NCBI GenBank assembly: GCA_947457745.1
Contig: CANGWT010000017.1
Location: forward strand, 1 to 17,572
Origin: Burkholderiaceae bacterium
GTDB lineage: Bacteria > Pseudomonadota > Gammaproteobacteria > Burkholderiales > Burkholderiaceae
Direction: 5' to 3'
DNA length: 17,572 nucleotides
In this document: positions 1 to 7,876 of the stretch, piece by piece
Layout of the letters: every line of letters begins with the position of its first letter
Position numbering within the stretch: the first letter of the stretch is position 1
The notes under the pieces: model-generated
Databases searched by the model: none
Told to the model about the DNA's origin: nothing
The model's input: the letters and a program-made list of their open reading frames with translations, nothing else
Position numbers and translations under genes: made by a program

Positions 1-45
1 ATACCCCAAAACACATTTACACCCTTATCTACACCCGAGAACCAC

Positions 46-1308
46 ATGCAATTATCTGAACTCAAAGTACTCCACGTATCCGCCCTGCTTGAAATGGCAG
101 CTAGCCTAGAGATTGAAAATACGCAACGTATGCGTAAACAGGAGTTGATGTTTGCCATCCTGAAGAAACGCGCTAAAGAAGGCGAATCCGTTTTCGGTGA
201 CGGTACTTTGGAAGTATTGCCTGATGGCTTTGGTTTCTTGCGCTCCCCAGATGCCTCTTACATGGCTTCTCCGGACGACATCTATATTTCCCCTGCTCAG
301 ATCCGCCGCTTTAACCTGCACACAGGTGACAGTGTTGAGGGCGAGGTTCGCACCCCTAAGGATGGTGAGCGTTACTTTGCATTGGTCAAGGTAGACAAAA
401 TCAATGGTTTAGCTCCTGAGGCCTTGAAGAACCGCATCATGTTTGAGAACCTAACGCCTTTGCATCCAAATCGCGTCATTCAATTAGAGCGTGACATCAA
501 GGCGGAAGAGAACTTAACTGGCCGCATCATCGATATGATCTCCCCGATTGGCTATGGCCAGCGTGGCTTGATCGTGTCTTCACCAAAATCCGGTAAGACC
601 GTGATGATGCAGCATATTGCGCATGCGATTTCTGCAAATAACCCTGATGCGATCTTGATCGTACTGTTAGTAGATGAGCGCCCTGAAGAGGTTACTGAAA
701 TGCAGCGCTCGGTGCGCGGTGAAGTCGTTGCCTCGACCTTTGATGAGCCAGCTGTGCGTCACGTACAAGTTGCCGAGATGGTAATTGAAAAAGCCAAGCG
801 CTTAGTCGAGATGAAAAAAGACGTCATCATCCTGCTCGATTCGATTACCCGTCTTGCCCGTGCTTACAACACCGTCATCCCTTCATCCGGAAAAGTACTC
901 TCTGGTGGTGTGGATGCAAACGCATTACAACGTCCAAAACGCTTCTTCGGTGCCGCGCGTAACGTGGAAGAAGGTGGTTCTCTCACCATCATTGCTACCG
1001 CCCTGATTGAAACTGGTAGCCGAATGGATGACCTCATCTACGAAGAGTTCAAGGGTACCGGCAATATGGAAGTGCACCTTGAGCGTCGTTTGGCTGAGCG
1101 TCGCGTTTACCCTTCGATTAATCTCAACAAGTCTGGCACCCGCCGTGAAGAGTTGCTGGTTAAAGCAGAAAACCTTCAAAAAATCTGGGTTTTACGTAAA
1201 TTGTTGGCCGATATGGATGATATTGAGGCGATGAACTTTATCGTTGATAAACTCAAATCCACCAAAAATAACGGTGAATTCTTCGATTTAATGCGTAAGG
1301 GTGGCTAA
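46..1308 (+). CDS. rho: Transcription termination factor Rho
   Basis: Rho is the hexameric RNA-dependent ATPase/translocase that ends transcription at C-rich unstructured RNA. The 420-residue product matches the usual length of the family. In order it shows the N-terminal helical domain (about 1-48), the cold-shock-like RNA-binding domain with the aromatic GFGF motif at 61-64, and the RecA-like ATPase domain with a P-loop SPKSGKT at 179-185, a Walker B strand ending in Asp265 (ILLDS), and the downstream Q-loop region with LSGGVDANAL. The P-loop carries Ser where E. coli Rho has Ala and Pro (S-S-P-K-S-G-K-T against A-P-P-K-A-G-K-T). The start ATG at 46 gives the expected N-terminus MQLSELK, though no strong Shine-Dalgarno lies before it. 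rpmE2 follows 146 bases downstream, a common order in betaproteobacteria. The family assignment is secure. Confidence 0.98.
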   Translation: MQLSELKVLHVSALLEMAASLEIENTQRMRKQELMFAILKKRAKEGESVFGDGTLEVLPDGFGFLRSPDASYMASPDDIYISPAQIRRFNLHTGDSVEGEVRTPKDGERYFALVKVDKINGLAPEALKNRIMFENLTPLHPNRVIQLERDIKAEENLTGRIIDMISPIGYGQRGLIVSSPKSGKTVMMQHIAHAISANNPDAILIVLLVDERPEEVTEMQRSVRGEVVASTFDEPAVRHVQVAEMVIEKAKRLVEMKKDVIILLDSITRLARAYNTVIPSSGKVLSGGVDANALQRPKRFFGAARNVEEGGSLTIIATALIETGSRMDDLIYEEFKGTGNMEVHLERRLAERRVYPSINLNKSGTRREELLVKAENLQKIWVLRKLLADMDDIEAMNFIVDKLKSTKNNGEFFDLMRKGG

Positions 1309-1354
1309 TTTAGACTCTGGGAGTTGGTAAAAGCGCGCTTTGTTGTTGATTTCA

Positions 1355-1363
1355 TGGCATAAT
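1355..1363 (+). promoter_or_regulatory. Possible extended -10 promoter element before rpmE2
   Basis: The sequence TGG-CATAAT resembles an extended -10 element (TGn plus TATAAT with one mismatch) about 92 bases before the L31 start. A TTGTTG lies upstream at 1340-1345, but the 12-base spacing is too short for a normal -35. A small stem GGTC/GACC (1413-1424) sits in the presumed leader. Only the motif is seen; promoter activity is inferred. Confidence 0.3.
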
Positions 1364-1454
1364 TTCGCCTTTACCGCTTTAATCATTTGCACTTAACTTG
1401 GGTAAGTATTTAGGTCTTTAGACCAAAACGGCTGCCCGCTAATAGGACTCAACA

Positions 1455-1799
1455 ATGAAACCTGGCATTCACCCCGAATATCGTGAAATCGTCTTTGTAG
1501 ACGTTTCTAATAATTTCAGCTTTAAGACTCGCTCCACCATGTCCACTAAAGAGACTATCAAGTGGGAAGATGGCAAGGAATATCCATTAGCGAAGATCGA
1601 GACTTCATCTGAGTCACACCCTTTCTACACTGGTACCCAGAAGATTATGGATACTGCTGGTCGTGTTGAGAAATTCCGTCAGAAATTCGGTACTAAGGCC
1701 GTTGCTAAGTCTACCGGTGATGGCGCTGCTAAAACAGCTGAGAAAAAAGCTGCTGCTGCAGAAGCTAAGGCTGCTGAAAAGCCAGCTAAAAAGAAGTAA
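1455..1799 (+). CDS. rpmE2: 50S ribosomal protein L31, type B, with Ala/Lys-rich tail
   Basis: L31 is a small protein of the 50S subunit that helps bridge the two ribosomal subunits. The N-terminus MKPGIHPEYREIVFVDVS and the motifs SHPFYTGTQK and GRVEKFRQKFG mark the type B form. The protein has no cysteine at all, so it cannot bind zinc as type A L31 does; type B forms are the zinc-independent paralogues. The core ends near residue 80, and an additional tail of about 34 residues (80-114), made almost wholly of Ala, Lys and Glu, extends it beyond the typical length of about 80-90. A clear AGGA at 1444-1447, 7 bases before ATG 1455, supports the start. It is followed by its own intrinsic terminator. 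Confidence 0.96.
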   Translation: MKPGIHPEYREIVFVDVSNNFSFKTRSTMSTKETIKWEDGKEYPLAKIETSSESHPFYTGTQKIMDTAGRVEKFRQKFGTKAVAKSTGDGAAKTAEKKAAAAEAKAAEKPAKKK

Positions 1800-1850
1800 T
1801 AAGCTTACTCAACAAGGGGTTGGGCATTCATCCTCCCCTGCGAGATAATC

Positions 1851-1874
1851 AAGGCAGCGTTTGCTGCCTTTTTT
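1851..1874 (+). terminator. Rho-independent terminator after rpmE2
   Basis: A perfect GGCAGC/GCTGCC stem (1853-1858 with 1863-1868, loop GTTT, extendable by two A-T pairs) is followed at once by TTTTTT. This is a textbook intrinsic terminator 51 bases after the L31 stop. Confidence 0.93.
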
Positions 1875-1889
1875 ATTGCTAGTTTTTAT

Positions 1890-3608
1890 ATGGTCAAACT
1901 CACCGCCGCCGCCACCACCTCCATTCCACGCATCATTATTTTTGCGTTGACCTTGGTTTATGGTTTTGCGGGTCTATTTGCGCGAGATCCCTGGAAGAAT
2001 GAAGATGCCATCGGATTTGGTGGGATGTGGGCGCTATTTCGAGGCGACTCAATAGATTGGATTGTTCCCCACCTTCAAGGACGAGACATATCTTTGGGTG
2101 CACCACTTCCCTATTGGATGGGTGCAAGCTTGATTGAGATGTTTGGGCCTTTGATAGGGGCCGCTAATGCAGCTCGCTTATATTCTGCAGTGTGCTTTTT
2201 TATTGCTGCTGCTGCGATCTGGTATGCCACCTACTTGCTTGGACGCCGTCGTGAAGTTCAACCTATCGCATTAGCAGTGGGAGGACAGCCGGGCCTGAAA
2301 AGCTATGGCATGACCTTGGCTGATGGCGCACTCTTGATATTCCTCGCTTGTGTTGGTCTTGCACAGCGCGCACATGAAACAACGCCGATGATGGCACAAC
2401 TCATGGGAATCAGCATTATTCTCTACGGCACCGTGCGTGGACTTGATAAACCCTGGCAAGGCGGTTTATGGACTGGCTTAGGCGTGACGATTGTGGCGCT
2501 CTCTAGCAATCTCACATTGAGCCTCATCGTCATTAGCTCCACGATCATCGCAGTGATTGCCAGCAATGCTAGGCTGCGCTTTCGCTGGACAATCACCAGT
2601 GCGATTCTCAGTATTGTAGGCATTCTCATTTGGCCGATGATTTGGTACATTGCCGACATCACCCCCGAGTGGAGACATATTGCACAAGAGGGTTGGCGCA
2701 ATGCTCCAGAGATGCGTTTACTGCCTTCTTTTGAATCCCTCGAATTTCTGAGCGTGAACTTCTGGGCATACGCCTGGCCAGTTTGGCCGCTAGCCATAAT
2801 CTCCTTAATTCACTGGGGTCGTATTAAAGAGGCGGGCGCATGGCGTGCACCTCATCTTTGCATTCCTTTGAGTTTATTTGCCAGCTGCTTTATTTATGTT
2901 TTATTCCGCAGTCAAGCAAATGAACATGACTTAATCATTTTGATTCCAAGCCTGTCAATTATTGCTGCCTTTAGTCTGCCGATTCTGAGGCGTAGTGTCA
3001 TTAGCTTTATAGACTGGCTCGCCATGTTTAGTTTTACGGCGATCGCCTTAGCCATTTGGATTATTTGGCTTGCCAAAGTTACAGGCTATCCAGAGCAGAT
3101 TGCAGCCAATGTAGCTCGCTACTTGCCAGGATTTGAGAGTCAATTCAATCCCTTCTCTTTTTTGATTGCAGTCATCATCACTGGATTATGGTTAGCTATT
3201 GTTCGCTGGAGAACTTCACGATCCCCCAAGGAAATTTGGCGCTGCCTGATCATCTCAGCTTCTGGCACAACCTTGATGTGGGTTCTATTGATGACGCTAT
3301 GGTTGCCAACGATTAACTATGCCAAGACCTATCGTTATGTAGCTGCACGATTAGCCCAAGTAGTACCATCTGGAGGCGGTTGCATTGATACAAGCAATCT
3401 AGGTGAAGCCCAGCTCGCTTCCTTTAATTACTTCACTAAACTGAATTTACGTGATGATCCAGATTGTCCTTGGCTACTGACTCATAACCAAATGGAGGCA
3501 TCGGCATATGCACGCCTCAATAATAAAAAACTCACTTTGCTTTGGGAGGATCGTCGCCCGTCTGACCGGGACGAACGTTTACGACTTTACGAAGTGATTC
3601 CGGAATAA
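1890..3608 (+). CDS. Integral membrane GT-C (GT39/ArnT-like) glycosyltransferase
   Basis: A 572-residue multi-pass inner-membrane protein. Just after the first membrane helix (about 12-31) comes RDPWKNEDA (32-40), the acidic first-loop motif typical of lipid-linked sugar transferases of the GT-C fold (PMT/ArnT-like); Glu38 and Asp39 are the likely catalytic or metal-binding acids. About ten further hydrophobic segments follow, then a soluble, presumably periplasmic C-terminal part from about 475 (with GGGCIDTSNLGEAQLASFNYF). Such enzymes move a sugar from an undecaprenyl- or dolichyl-type carrier to an acceptor outside the membrane; donor and acceptor cannot be read here. ATG 1890 lies only 15 bases after the terminator T-run and has no visible Shine-Dalgarno, so expression is probably weak or read-through dependent. 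The MATE gene follows with a 3-base gap, suggesting one transcript. Confidence 0.8.
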   Translation: MVKLTAAATTSIPRIIIFALTLVYGFAGLFARDPWKNEDAIGFGGMWALFRGDSIDWIVPHLQGRDISLGAPLPYWMGASLIEMFGPLIGAANAARLYSAVCFFIAAAAIWYATYLLGRRREVQPIALAVGGQPGLKSYGMTLADGALLIFLACVGLAQRAHETTPMMAQLMGISIILYGTVRGLDKPWQGGLWTGLGVTIVALSSNLTLSLIVISSTIIAVIASNARLRFRWTITSAILSIVGILIWPMIWYIADITPEWRHIAQEGWRNAPEMRLLPSFESLEFLSVNFWAYAWPVWPLAIISLIHWGRIKEAGAWRAPHLCIPLSLFASCFIYVLFRSQANEHDLIILIPSLSIIAAFSLPILRRSVISFIDWLAMFSFTAIALAIWIIWLAKVTGYPEQIAANVARYLPGFESQFNPFSFLIAVIITGLWLAIVRWRTSRSPKEIWRCLIISASGTTLMWVLLMTLWLPTINYAKTYRYVAARLAQVVPSGGGCIDTSNLGEAQLASFNYFTKLNLRDDPDCPWLLTHNQMEASAYARLNNKKLTLLWEDRRPSDRDERLRLYEVIPE

Positions 3609-3611
3609 TGA

Positions 3612-5003
3612 GTGTTGCACTTTAAGTTATCGCGTTTGCGCGAGGATATCCCCTCCCTTTTAAAACTCGCTGGCCCACTTCTGATTGGTCAACTAGCAGT
3701 CATTACCTTTGGTGTTTTAGATACCGCGATGACAGCGCGCTATTCTGCCGATGACTTAGCTGCACTAGCGATGGCTTCAGCCATCTTTATTAGCATCTAC
3801 GTTGGTCTCACTGGCGTGATCTCTGCACTCGCCCCAATTGCTGGACAACTCTTTGGTGCCAAGCGTTTTGGTGAGATTGGTGAAGAAGTACGACAAGCCA
3901 CCTGGCTCGCTCTTGGACTGACCTTATTAGGTACCGCAATCTTGCTCAATGCAGATCACTTACTACAAATCTCTCAAGTAACACCAGATATTGAAAGTAA
4001 GGCCAAGTTGTATCTCAATATCCTGGCAATTGGTTTACCTGCCAGCATGGCAATGCGCGTACTCATGTCACTTCATAATGCCGTCTCAAGACCAACTGTG
4101 ATTACCGTAGTGCAACTGATTGGTTTAGGCTTAAAGCTGCCACTCAATCTCTTATTTATTTATGGCGGCTTGGGCATTGAAGGCATGGGTGGGCCGGGTT
4201 GCGCAGTAGCGACTGTCATCATCAACTGGTTCTGGCTGATCATTACCCTTGGCTTTGTGCTCTTTGATAGCTTCTATAAGCCATTCAAAATCTTTGTACG
4301 CTTTAGCTGGCCTGACTGGCATCGCATCTGGACTCTTCTGAAGTTAGGCGCACCAATTGGCTTTAGCTATTTAATTGAAGTGACCTCTTTTACCTTCATG
4401 TCACTCTTTATTGCACGCTTAGGTACCACCGCTTTAGCTGGTCATCAAATTGTGGCCAATATGGGAACAGTGATTTATATGGTGCCTTTGTCCCTATCGA
4501 TTGCTACTATGACCTTAGTATCCCAATCAATTGGCGCAGATCAACAAGAGCGTGCAGAAGAAATTGGCTGGTCGTCGGTTTTCTTTACAACAGCTTTGTG
4601 TGTGTTTATTGGTGTGATGGTGTGGATTTTTAGAGTGGCCTTGCTAGATCTTTACGACCCACCAGAAGAGGTAAAGGCATTCTCTATTCCACTCTTTTTG
4701 TTTATTGCTTTTTACCAACTCTTTGATGCCTTGCAAGTGACTGCAGCATTTATTCTGCGCGCCTATCGTATTGCCTTCTGGCCTATGCTGATTTATGCAG
4801 GCTCCCTCTGGGGCGTTGGTCTTGGTGGTGGCTACTTGATGGGCTTTAATGTGTTTGGCAATACCCCGGAGTTTTTGCAAGGCGCTAATGGCTTTTGGGC
4901 TGGCAACAGCATGAGCTTAGGCTTGGCCGCGCTACTCTTGCTCTACCTCTTTAGAAGAACGGCAGCACGCTTTGAGAAAACGCATCCGCCGATCGAGGTT
5001 TAA
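3612..5003 (+). CDS. MATE family efflux transporter (NorM-like)
   Basis: A 463-residue protein with about twelve hydrophobic segments in two similar halves, the usual MATE size. The N-terminal half shows LKLAGPLLIGQLAVITFGVLDTAMTARYSADDLAALA and then LFGAKRFGEIGEEVRQA, both characteristic of the NorM branch; the second half repeats the pattern (LKLGAPIGFSY, ALAGHQIVANMG, and QSIGADQQERAEEIG). MATE proteins export cationic drugs or metabolites in exchange for Na+ or H+. The start is GTG at 3612 (or TTG 3615); the ATG at 3609-3611 region belongs to a different frame and stops after five codons. A GGA at 3602-3604 inside the preceding gene's end is the only Shine-Dalgarno candidate, which fits translational coupling to the glycosyltransferase gene. 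Substrate unknown. It ends 13 bases before the convergent lipoprotein gene and no intrinsic terminator is visible in that gap. Confidence 0.93.
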   Translation: MLHFKLSRLREDIPSLLKLAGPLLIGQLAVITFGVLDTAMTARYSADDLAALAMASAIFISIYVGLTGVISALAPIAGQLFGAKRFGEIGEEVRQATWLALGLTLLGTAILLNADHLLQISQVTPDIESKAKLYLNILAIGLPASMAMRVLMSLHNAVSRPTVITVVQLIGLGLKLPLNLLFIYGGLGIEGMGGPGCAVATVIINWFWLIITLGFVLFDSFYKPFKIFVRFSWPDWHRIWTLLKLGAPIGFSYLIEVTSFTFMSLFIARLGTTALAGHQIVANMGTVIYMVPLSLSIATMTLVSQSIGADQQERAEEIGWSSVFFTTALCVFIGVMVWIFRVALLDLYDPPEEVKAFSIPLFLFIAFYQLFDALQVTAAFILRAYRIAFWPMLIYAGSLWGVGLGGGYLMGFNVFGNTPEFLQGANGFWAGNSMSLGLAALLLLYLFRRTAARFEKTHPPIEV

Positions 5004-5016
5004 TTACAGCAATGTT

Positions 5017-5496
5017 TTACTGAATGGGTTTAAATCCACTGCTTGGGGGCCTGTAGTTAGGGTTACCTCCCTGCGATGGATAACTGGGCACCTGATTACC
5101 TTTGGAATACATACACTGCTGATAAGCGATGTTGTATTGCACCTGAGCCTGATTTTGTTTGCCCGAAGAATTCATAGCGCCCATGGCTGCGCCGCCGAGC
5201 AATCCAACCCCAGCACCAGTGCCCACATTCTGACTGTTACCACCCTGAATCACTGCACCAGCAGCGGCACCTAAAGCTGCGCCAAGGATAGCGCTAGTAG
5301 CGCCTTCCTTGAGTGCGGCATTGCTAGTATCCTGGACTGCATTCGCAGCAAACTGACGGCACAGTTGATCTTCCTGCTGAAACACCTCAAAAGGCTTGCC
5401 TTCACGCGGCATGATTGCAATGGTTGGACCAGTTGGCGCAGAGACGCATGCAGCCAAAGAGCTGATGATGGCCAAAGTCAGTACGGCACGTTTCAT
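5017..5496 (-). CDS. Glycine-zipper lipoprotein
   Basis: A 159-residue exported lipoprotein. The N-terminus MKRAVLTLAIISSLAAC is a signal peptide ending in the lipobox L14-A15-A16-C17. The middle (about 65-110) is rich in regularly spaced Gly and Ala (GATSAILGAALGAAAGAVIQGG and later GAGVGLLGGAAMGAM), the pattern of YMGG/Gly-zipper domains that pack against or insert into membranes. The C-terminus is Pro/Ser/Asn-rich and probably disordered. Two further Cys (about 46 and 128) flank the zipper. I chose ATG 5496 rather than a TTG two codons upstream because AGGA lies 6 bases before this ATG and would abut the TTG. The role is unknown; homologues are usually described as outer-membrane-associated or envelope proteins. 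It may be co-transcribed with the Gly/Tyr-rich gene upstream, with a 27-base gap. Confidence 0.88.
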   Translation of the reverse strand: MKRAVLTLAIISSLAACVSAPTGPTIAIMPREGKPFEVFQQEDQLCRQFAANAVQDTSNAALKEGATSAILGAALGAAAGAVIQGGNSQNVGTGAGVGLLGGAAMGAMNSSGKQNQAQVQYNIAYQQCMYSKGNQVPSYPSQGGNPNYRPPSSGFKPIQ

Positions 5497-5523
5497 ATTC
5501 AATCCTTCAATCCAGTCAATTAC

Positions 5524-6003
5524 TTAATTTTGTCTATGCTGCTTGGTGTGTACGTCACCAGAAGGTGGCATTGCCGGCTGAGTCTGCCAACCCGATGGAC
5601 AACTTTGCACGTATGGGAAATATTGCCCACTTGCTTCACAGTAATACCAAACTGGAGCTTGAGGCTGAGAAGCTAATACCATAGGCTGTTGAGGAGCCGT
5701 ATAGCTCACCACTGGCGGAGCTGCGTAAACCACGGGTGGTGCATAGTAGCCAGCAGCATAAGGGAAGCCATAACCAGGGCCATAATATCCACCACGCCAG
5801 CCTGGGCCCCATCCGCCGCCATAACCTGGCCCGTATGCTGCAGGACGCCAACCGCCGCCATAACCCCCACCAACAGAGACCGCCCAGCCAACATTACCCG
5901 CCTGAACCGGTAATGGTGAAAGCACAAGTAATCCTGCTGCCAGGAGGAGCGCTAGCATCGCTTTAGAGATACTGAATTTGTATTGCAGTTGAGCTGTATT
6001 CAT
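5524..6003 (-). CDS. Secreted Gly/Tyr/Pro-rich protein with WYYC motif
   Basis: A 159-residue exported protein. A signal peptide (hydrophobic 15-33, likely cleavage after VQA at 35) is followed by a low-complexity stretch of Gly, Tyr, Trp and Pro (about 45-105) with repeated GPGYG and GGGW units. A conserved-looking end follows: VWYYCEASGQYFPYVQSC with Cys122 and Cys135 and then PSGW, which may form a disulphide. This end is a motif I associate with small envelope proteins in betaproteobacteria and some gammaproteobacteria, of unknown function. An in-frame ATG at 6108 would prepend 35 residues before the signal peptide; I prefer ATG 6003 because the signal peptide then starts the protein and AAGGGA lies about 7 bases upstream. 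No enzyme motif is seen. Confidence 0.82.
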   Translation of the reverse strand: MNTAQLQYKFSISKAMLALLLAAGLLVLSPLPVQAGNVGWAVSVGGGYGGGWRPAAYGPGYGGGWGPGWRGGYYGPGYGFPYAAGYYAPPVVYAAPPVVSYTAPQQPMVLASQPQAPVWYYCEASGQYFPYVQSCPSGWQTQPAMPPSGDVHTKQHRQN

Positions 6004-6112
6004 AGTGGATCCCTTTAATTGGTCGCCTCCTACTACCTTTAACGCTTCACCTAAATCTAGGCTGACAGGAATTAGGCTTTTATTGAGATATTTATTACTT
6101 TGCTGCATTGAA

Positions 6113-7111
6113 CTACTGCTCTAGTTTTGCGCCTGATTTGTAAATAACCCTTCCCCATTTATTGGTCTCGGATTGGATCAACTTATCGAGCTCCTGGGGA
6201 CTACCTGGCGCTGGCTCTAAGCCACTGGCGCGAAGCTTGTTTTTCACTTCCGACTGATTGAGGGTTTGGCGAGTCAATGTATTCAAACGCTTTTGTAAGG
6301 CTGGAGGTAAATTTGCAGGCGCCATGAGAGAAAACCACGAAGTTGCCTCAAATCCAGGTAAGCCTTGCTCGGCCATGGTTGGAATCTCTGGAGCCACTGG
6401 GGAGCGTTTTAGAGTGGTTACCGCTAAAGCCTGAACCTCACCCGCCTTAATTAAAGGAAGCGATGAAGACAGATTATCAAACAGCATAGAAATACGTCCA
6501 CTGATAAGATCCGGCAAGGATTGGGCTCTACCTTTATATGGAATATGACGAATCTGCACGCCAGTCATTTCTTTAAAGAGTTCACCAGACATATGCAATG
6601 ACGTGCCAACACCAGAGGAACCAAAAGTAAGCTCGTGAGGTTTGGCTTTGGCGAGCTCAATCAGTTCGTGAAGATTATTGATACCCAACTTCTTATTCAC
6701 CACCAGTACATTTGGGGTGCTCGCTAAAAAACTAATGGGCGTGAAATCATTGATCGGATGAAAGGATAATTTGTCATAGAGAGCGCCATTGATGGCATGT
6801 ATGCCTACCGTACCGATGAGGAGCGTGTAGCCATCTGGCTCGCTCTTGGCTACCAGGTCAGCACCGATATTGCCGCCATAACCCGGTCGATTTTCCACTA
6901 GCACTGGTACATCAAGATTCTTCTGCCAACTCTCAGCCAATACACGCGCCAAAATATCGGGCGCCCCACCAGGTGTGAAGGTCACCACAATCCGAATGGC
7001 TTGTTTAGGCCAGGCGGTATCGGTTATGCTTGTTTGGGATTGGGCGAAATTAGTCAGGCCCAAGAAAACCAGCAGAGCTAGAAGACACTTCGCAGCTTTA
7101 GAAGTGATCAT
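6113..7111 (-). CDS. Bug-family (TctC-like) periplasmic solute-binding protein
   Basis: A 332-residue periplasmic protein with a signal peptide (about 1-25). Family signatures are TFTPGGAPDILARVLAE, ENRPGYGGNIGA and PDGYTLLIGTVG in the N-terminal lobe, and HIPYKGRAQSLPDLISGRI followed by LAVTTLKRSPVAPEIPTMAEQGLPGF in the second. Bug proteins bind small carboxylates, amides or aromatic acids; some work with a tripartite tricarboxylate (TctAB) permease, but most family members in Burkholderiales are orphans, as here: no tctA or tctB is present in the window. It lies 21 bases after dsbB on the same strand, so it may share that transcript, although a functional link to disulphide formation is not evident. 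The ligand cannot be read from sequence. The start ATG at 7111 has only a weak upstream GTGA. Confidence 0.94.
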   Translation of the reverse strand: MITSKAAKCLLALLVFLGLTNFAQSQTSITDTAWPKQAIRIVVTFTPGGAPDILARVLAESWQKNLDVPVLVENRPGYGGNIGADLVAKSEPDGYTLLIGTVGIHAINGALYDKLSFHPINDFTPISFLASTPNVLVVNKKLGINNLHELIELAKAKPHELTFGSSGVGTSLHMSGELFKEMTGVQIRHIPYKGRAQSLPDLISGRISMLFDNLSSSLPLIKAGEVQALAVTTLKRSPVAPEIPTMAEQGLPGFEATSWFSLMAPANLPPALQKRLNTLTRQTLNQSEVKNKLRASGLEPAPGSPQELDKLIQSETNKWGRVIYKSGAKLEQ

Positions 7112-7132
7112 GATGAAATCACAGGCGCCGAC

Positions 7133-7696
7133 TTAAAAACCAAAACGCGTACGCAACCAAATCCAGCCGTCATATTTAACTGGATCATCAGCACAAGAGC
7201 CGATACCACATTCCAAAAGAGTGGAAGCTAGGTTCGCAAAGACTAAAACAATAAATAGGACGACTAATGTATTAGCAAACAGTGAACGCGAACGCACTTC
7301 TCGGTTAGGTAGCATCAATAGAATTGCCAGCCCTGCGATGAGACCAAGATAAGCCACAAAAGCCCAGGTGTAGAAGTGCAGTTCCAGAAAGGTTGCACCG
7401 AAACCTTTATCTCCCGGCAAAACATGCAAGAGCACTTGGCGCAATGAAACCATCATACCGACTAAGCCACCGATGATGCCCCAACCGTAGTGAGCAGAAT
7501 GCGCGCCACAACGAATATTGAGTACCAGTGCAAAGCCGATAATCACAAAACCCATGCGTTGCATGAGACATAGTGGGCATGGCAATTCACCGAAATACAG
7601 TTGGTCGACGAAGGCATAAGACAACATGCCAACAATCGCAGCTAAAGCCAGCTGATTGCCAAGACCCGCCAAAGAAGGAAAAGAATGCTTACTCAT
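7133..7696 (-). CDS. dsbB: Disulphide bond formation protein B, variant cysteine layout
   Basis: A 187-residue inner-membrane protein that should reoxidise DsbA and pass electrons to quinone. The redox motif CPLC (40-43), followed by LMQRMGF, sits just after the first membrane helix, as in DsbB. Five hydrophobic helices are visible (about 13-34, 46-62, 73-92, 108-129, 139-161), against four in E. coli DsbB. The loop between helices 3 and 4 (93-107) has no cysteine, where E. coli DsbB keeps its second pair. Instead Cys163 and Cys168 lie in a C-terminal tail which, with five helices, would face the periplasm. I chose the ATG at 7696 (MSKHSF) instead of an upstream TTG because the upstream bases code the preceding small gene; AAAGAAG precedes it closely. 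The small DUF5993-like gene ends 5 bases upstream, a linkage known for this family. Confidence 0.92.
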   Translation of the reverse strand: MSKHSFPSLAGLGNQLALAAIVGMLSYAFVDQLYFGELPCPLCLMQRMGFVIIGFALVLNIRCGAHSAHYGWGIIGGLVGMMVSLRQVLLHVLPGDKGFGATFLELHFYTWAFVAYLGLIAGLAILLMLPNREVRSRSLFANTLVVLFIVLVFANLASTLLECGIGSCADDPVKYDGWIWLRTRFGF

Positions 7697-7701
7697 CTTC
7701 T

Positions 7702-7860
7702 TTAGAAATTGAGATTGAGATGACTGTTCGCATGAATGCGGAACCAAAACATCAACATGCAGACGGTAATAGCAAGTACAAATAAACCTGCCAGTCGTTT
7801 CTCAAACCACACAAGGACAAGGCCGATAAAGGCTGTCAGGAAAGGTAGAAACATATACAT
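7702..7860 (-). CDS. Small membrane protein, DUF5993 type
   Basis: A 52-residue product (MYMFLPFLTAFIGLVLVWF at the start, ending FRIHANSHLNLNF) with two hydrophobic helices (about 3-19 and 25-41) separated by a short basic turn EKR. I recognise it as the DUF5993 type of small protein, which is commonly encoded beside dsbB; this is from memory, not a search. The gene ends 5 bases before the dsbB start, and the dsbB ribosome-binding bases lie in its end, so the two are almost surely co-translated. No strong Shine-Dalgarno precedes ATG 7860; a second in-frame ATG lies two codons downstream. The function is unknown; a helper or subunit of the DsbB oxidase is a reasonable guess from linkage only. 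Confidence 0.78.
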   Translation of the reverse strand: MYMFLPFLTAFIGLVLVWFEKRLAGLFVLAITVCMLMFWFRIHANSHLNLNF

Positions 7861-7876
7861 GAATGAATTTTATCGC

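Noticed and set aside
2423..2797. Minus-strand frame opposite the glycosyltransferase gene (124 codons)
   Set aside because: It is the antisense shadow of a hydrophobic coding region; composition shows no independent coding signal.
5004..5016. Terminator between the MATE and lipoprotein genes
   Set aside because: The gap is 13 bases and contains no inverted repeat.
5690..5860. Repeated GGC/CCA-rich bases as a DNA repeat array or CRISPR
   Set aside because: These are codons for Gly, Tyr and Pro in the low-complexity secreted protein; there are no regular spacers.
6004..6108. N-terminal extension of the Gly/Tyr-rich protein from ATG 6108
   Set aside because: It would put 35 polar residues before the signal peptide; ATG 6003 has an AAGGGA site at proper distance.
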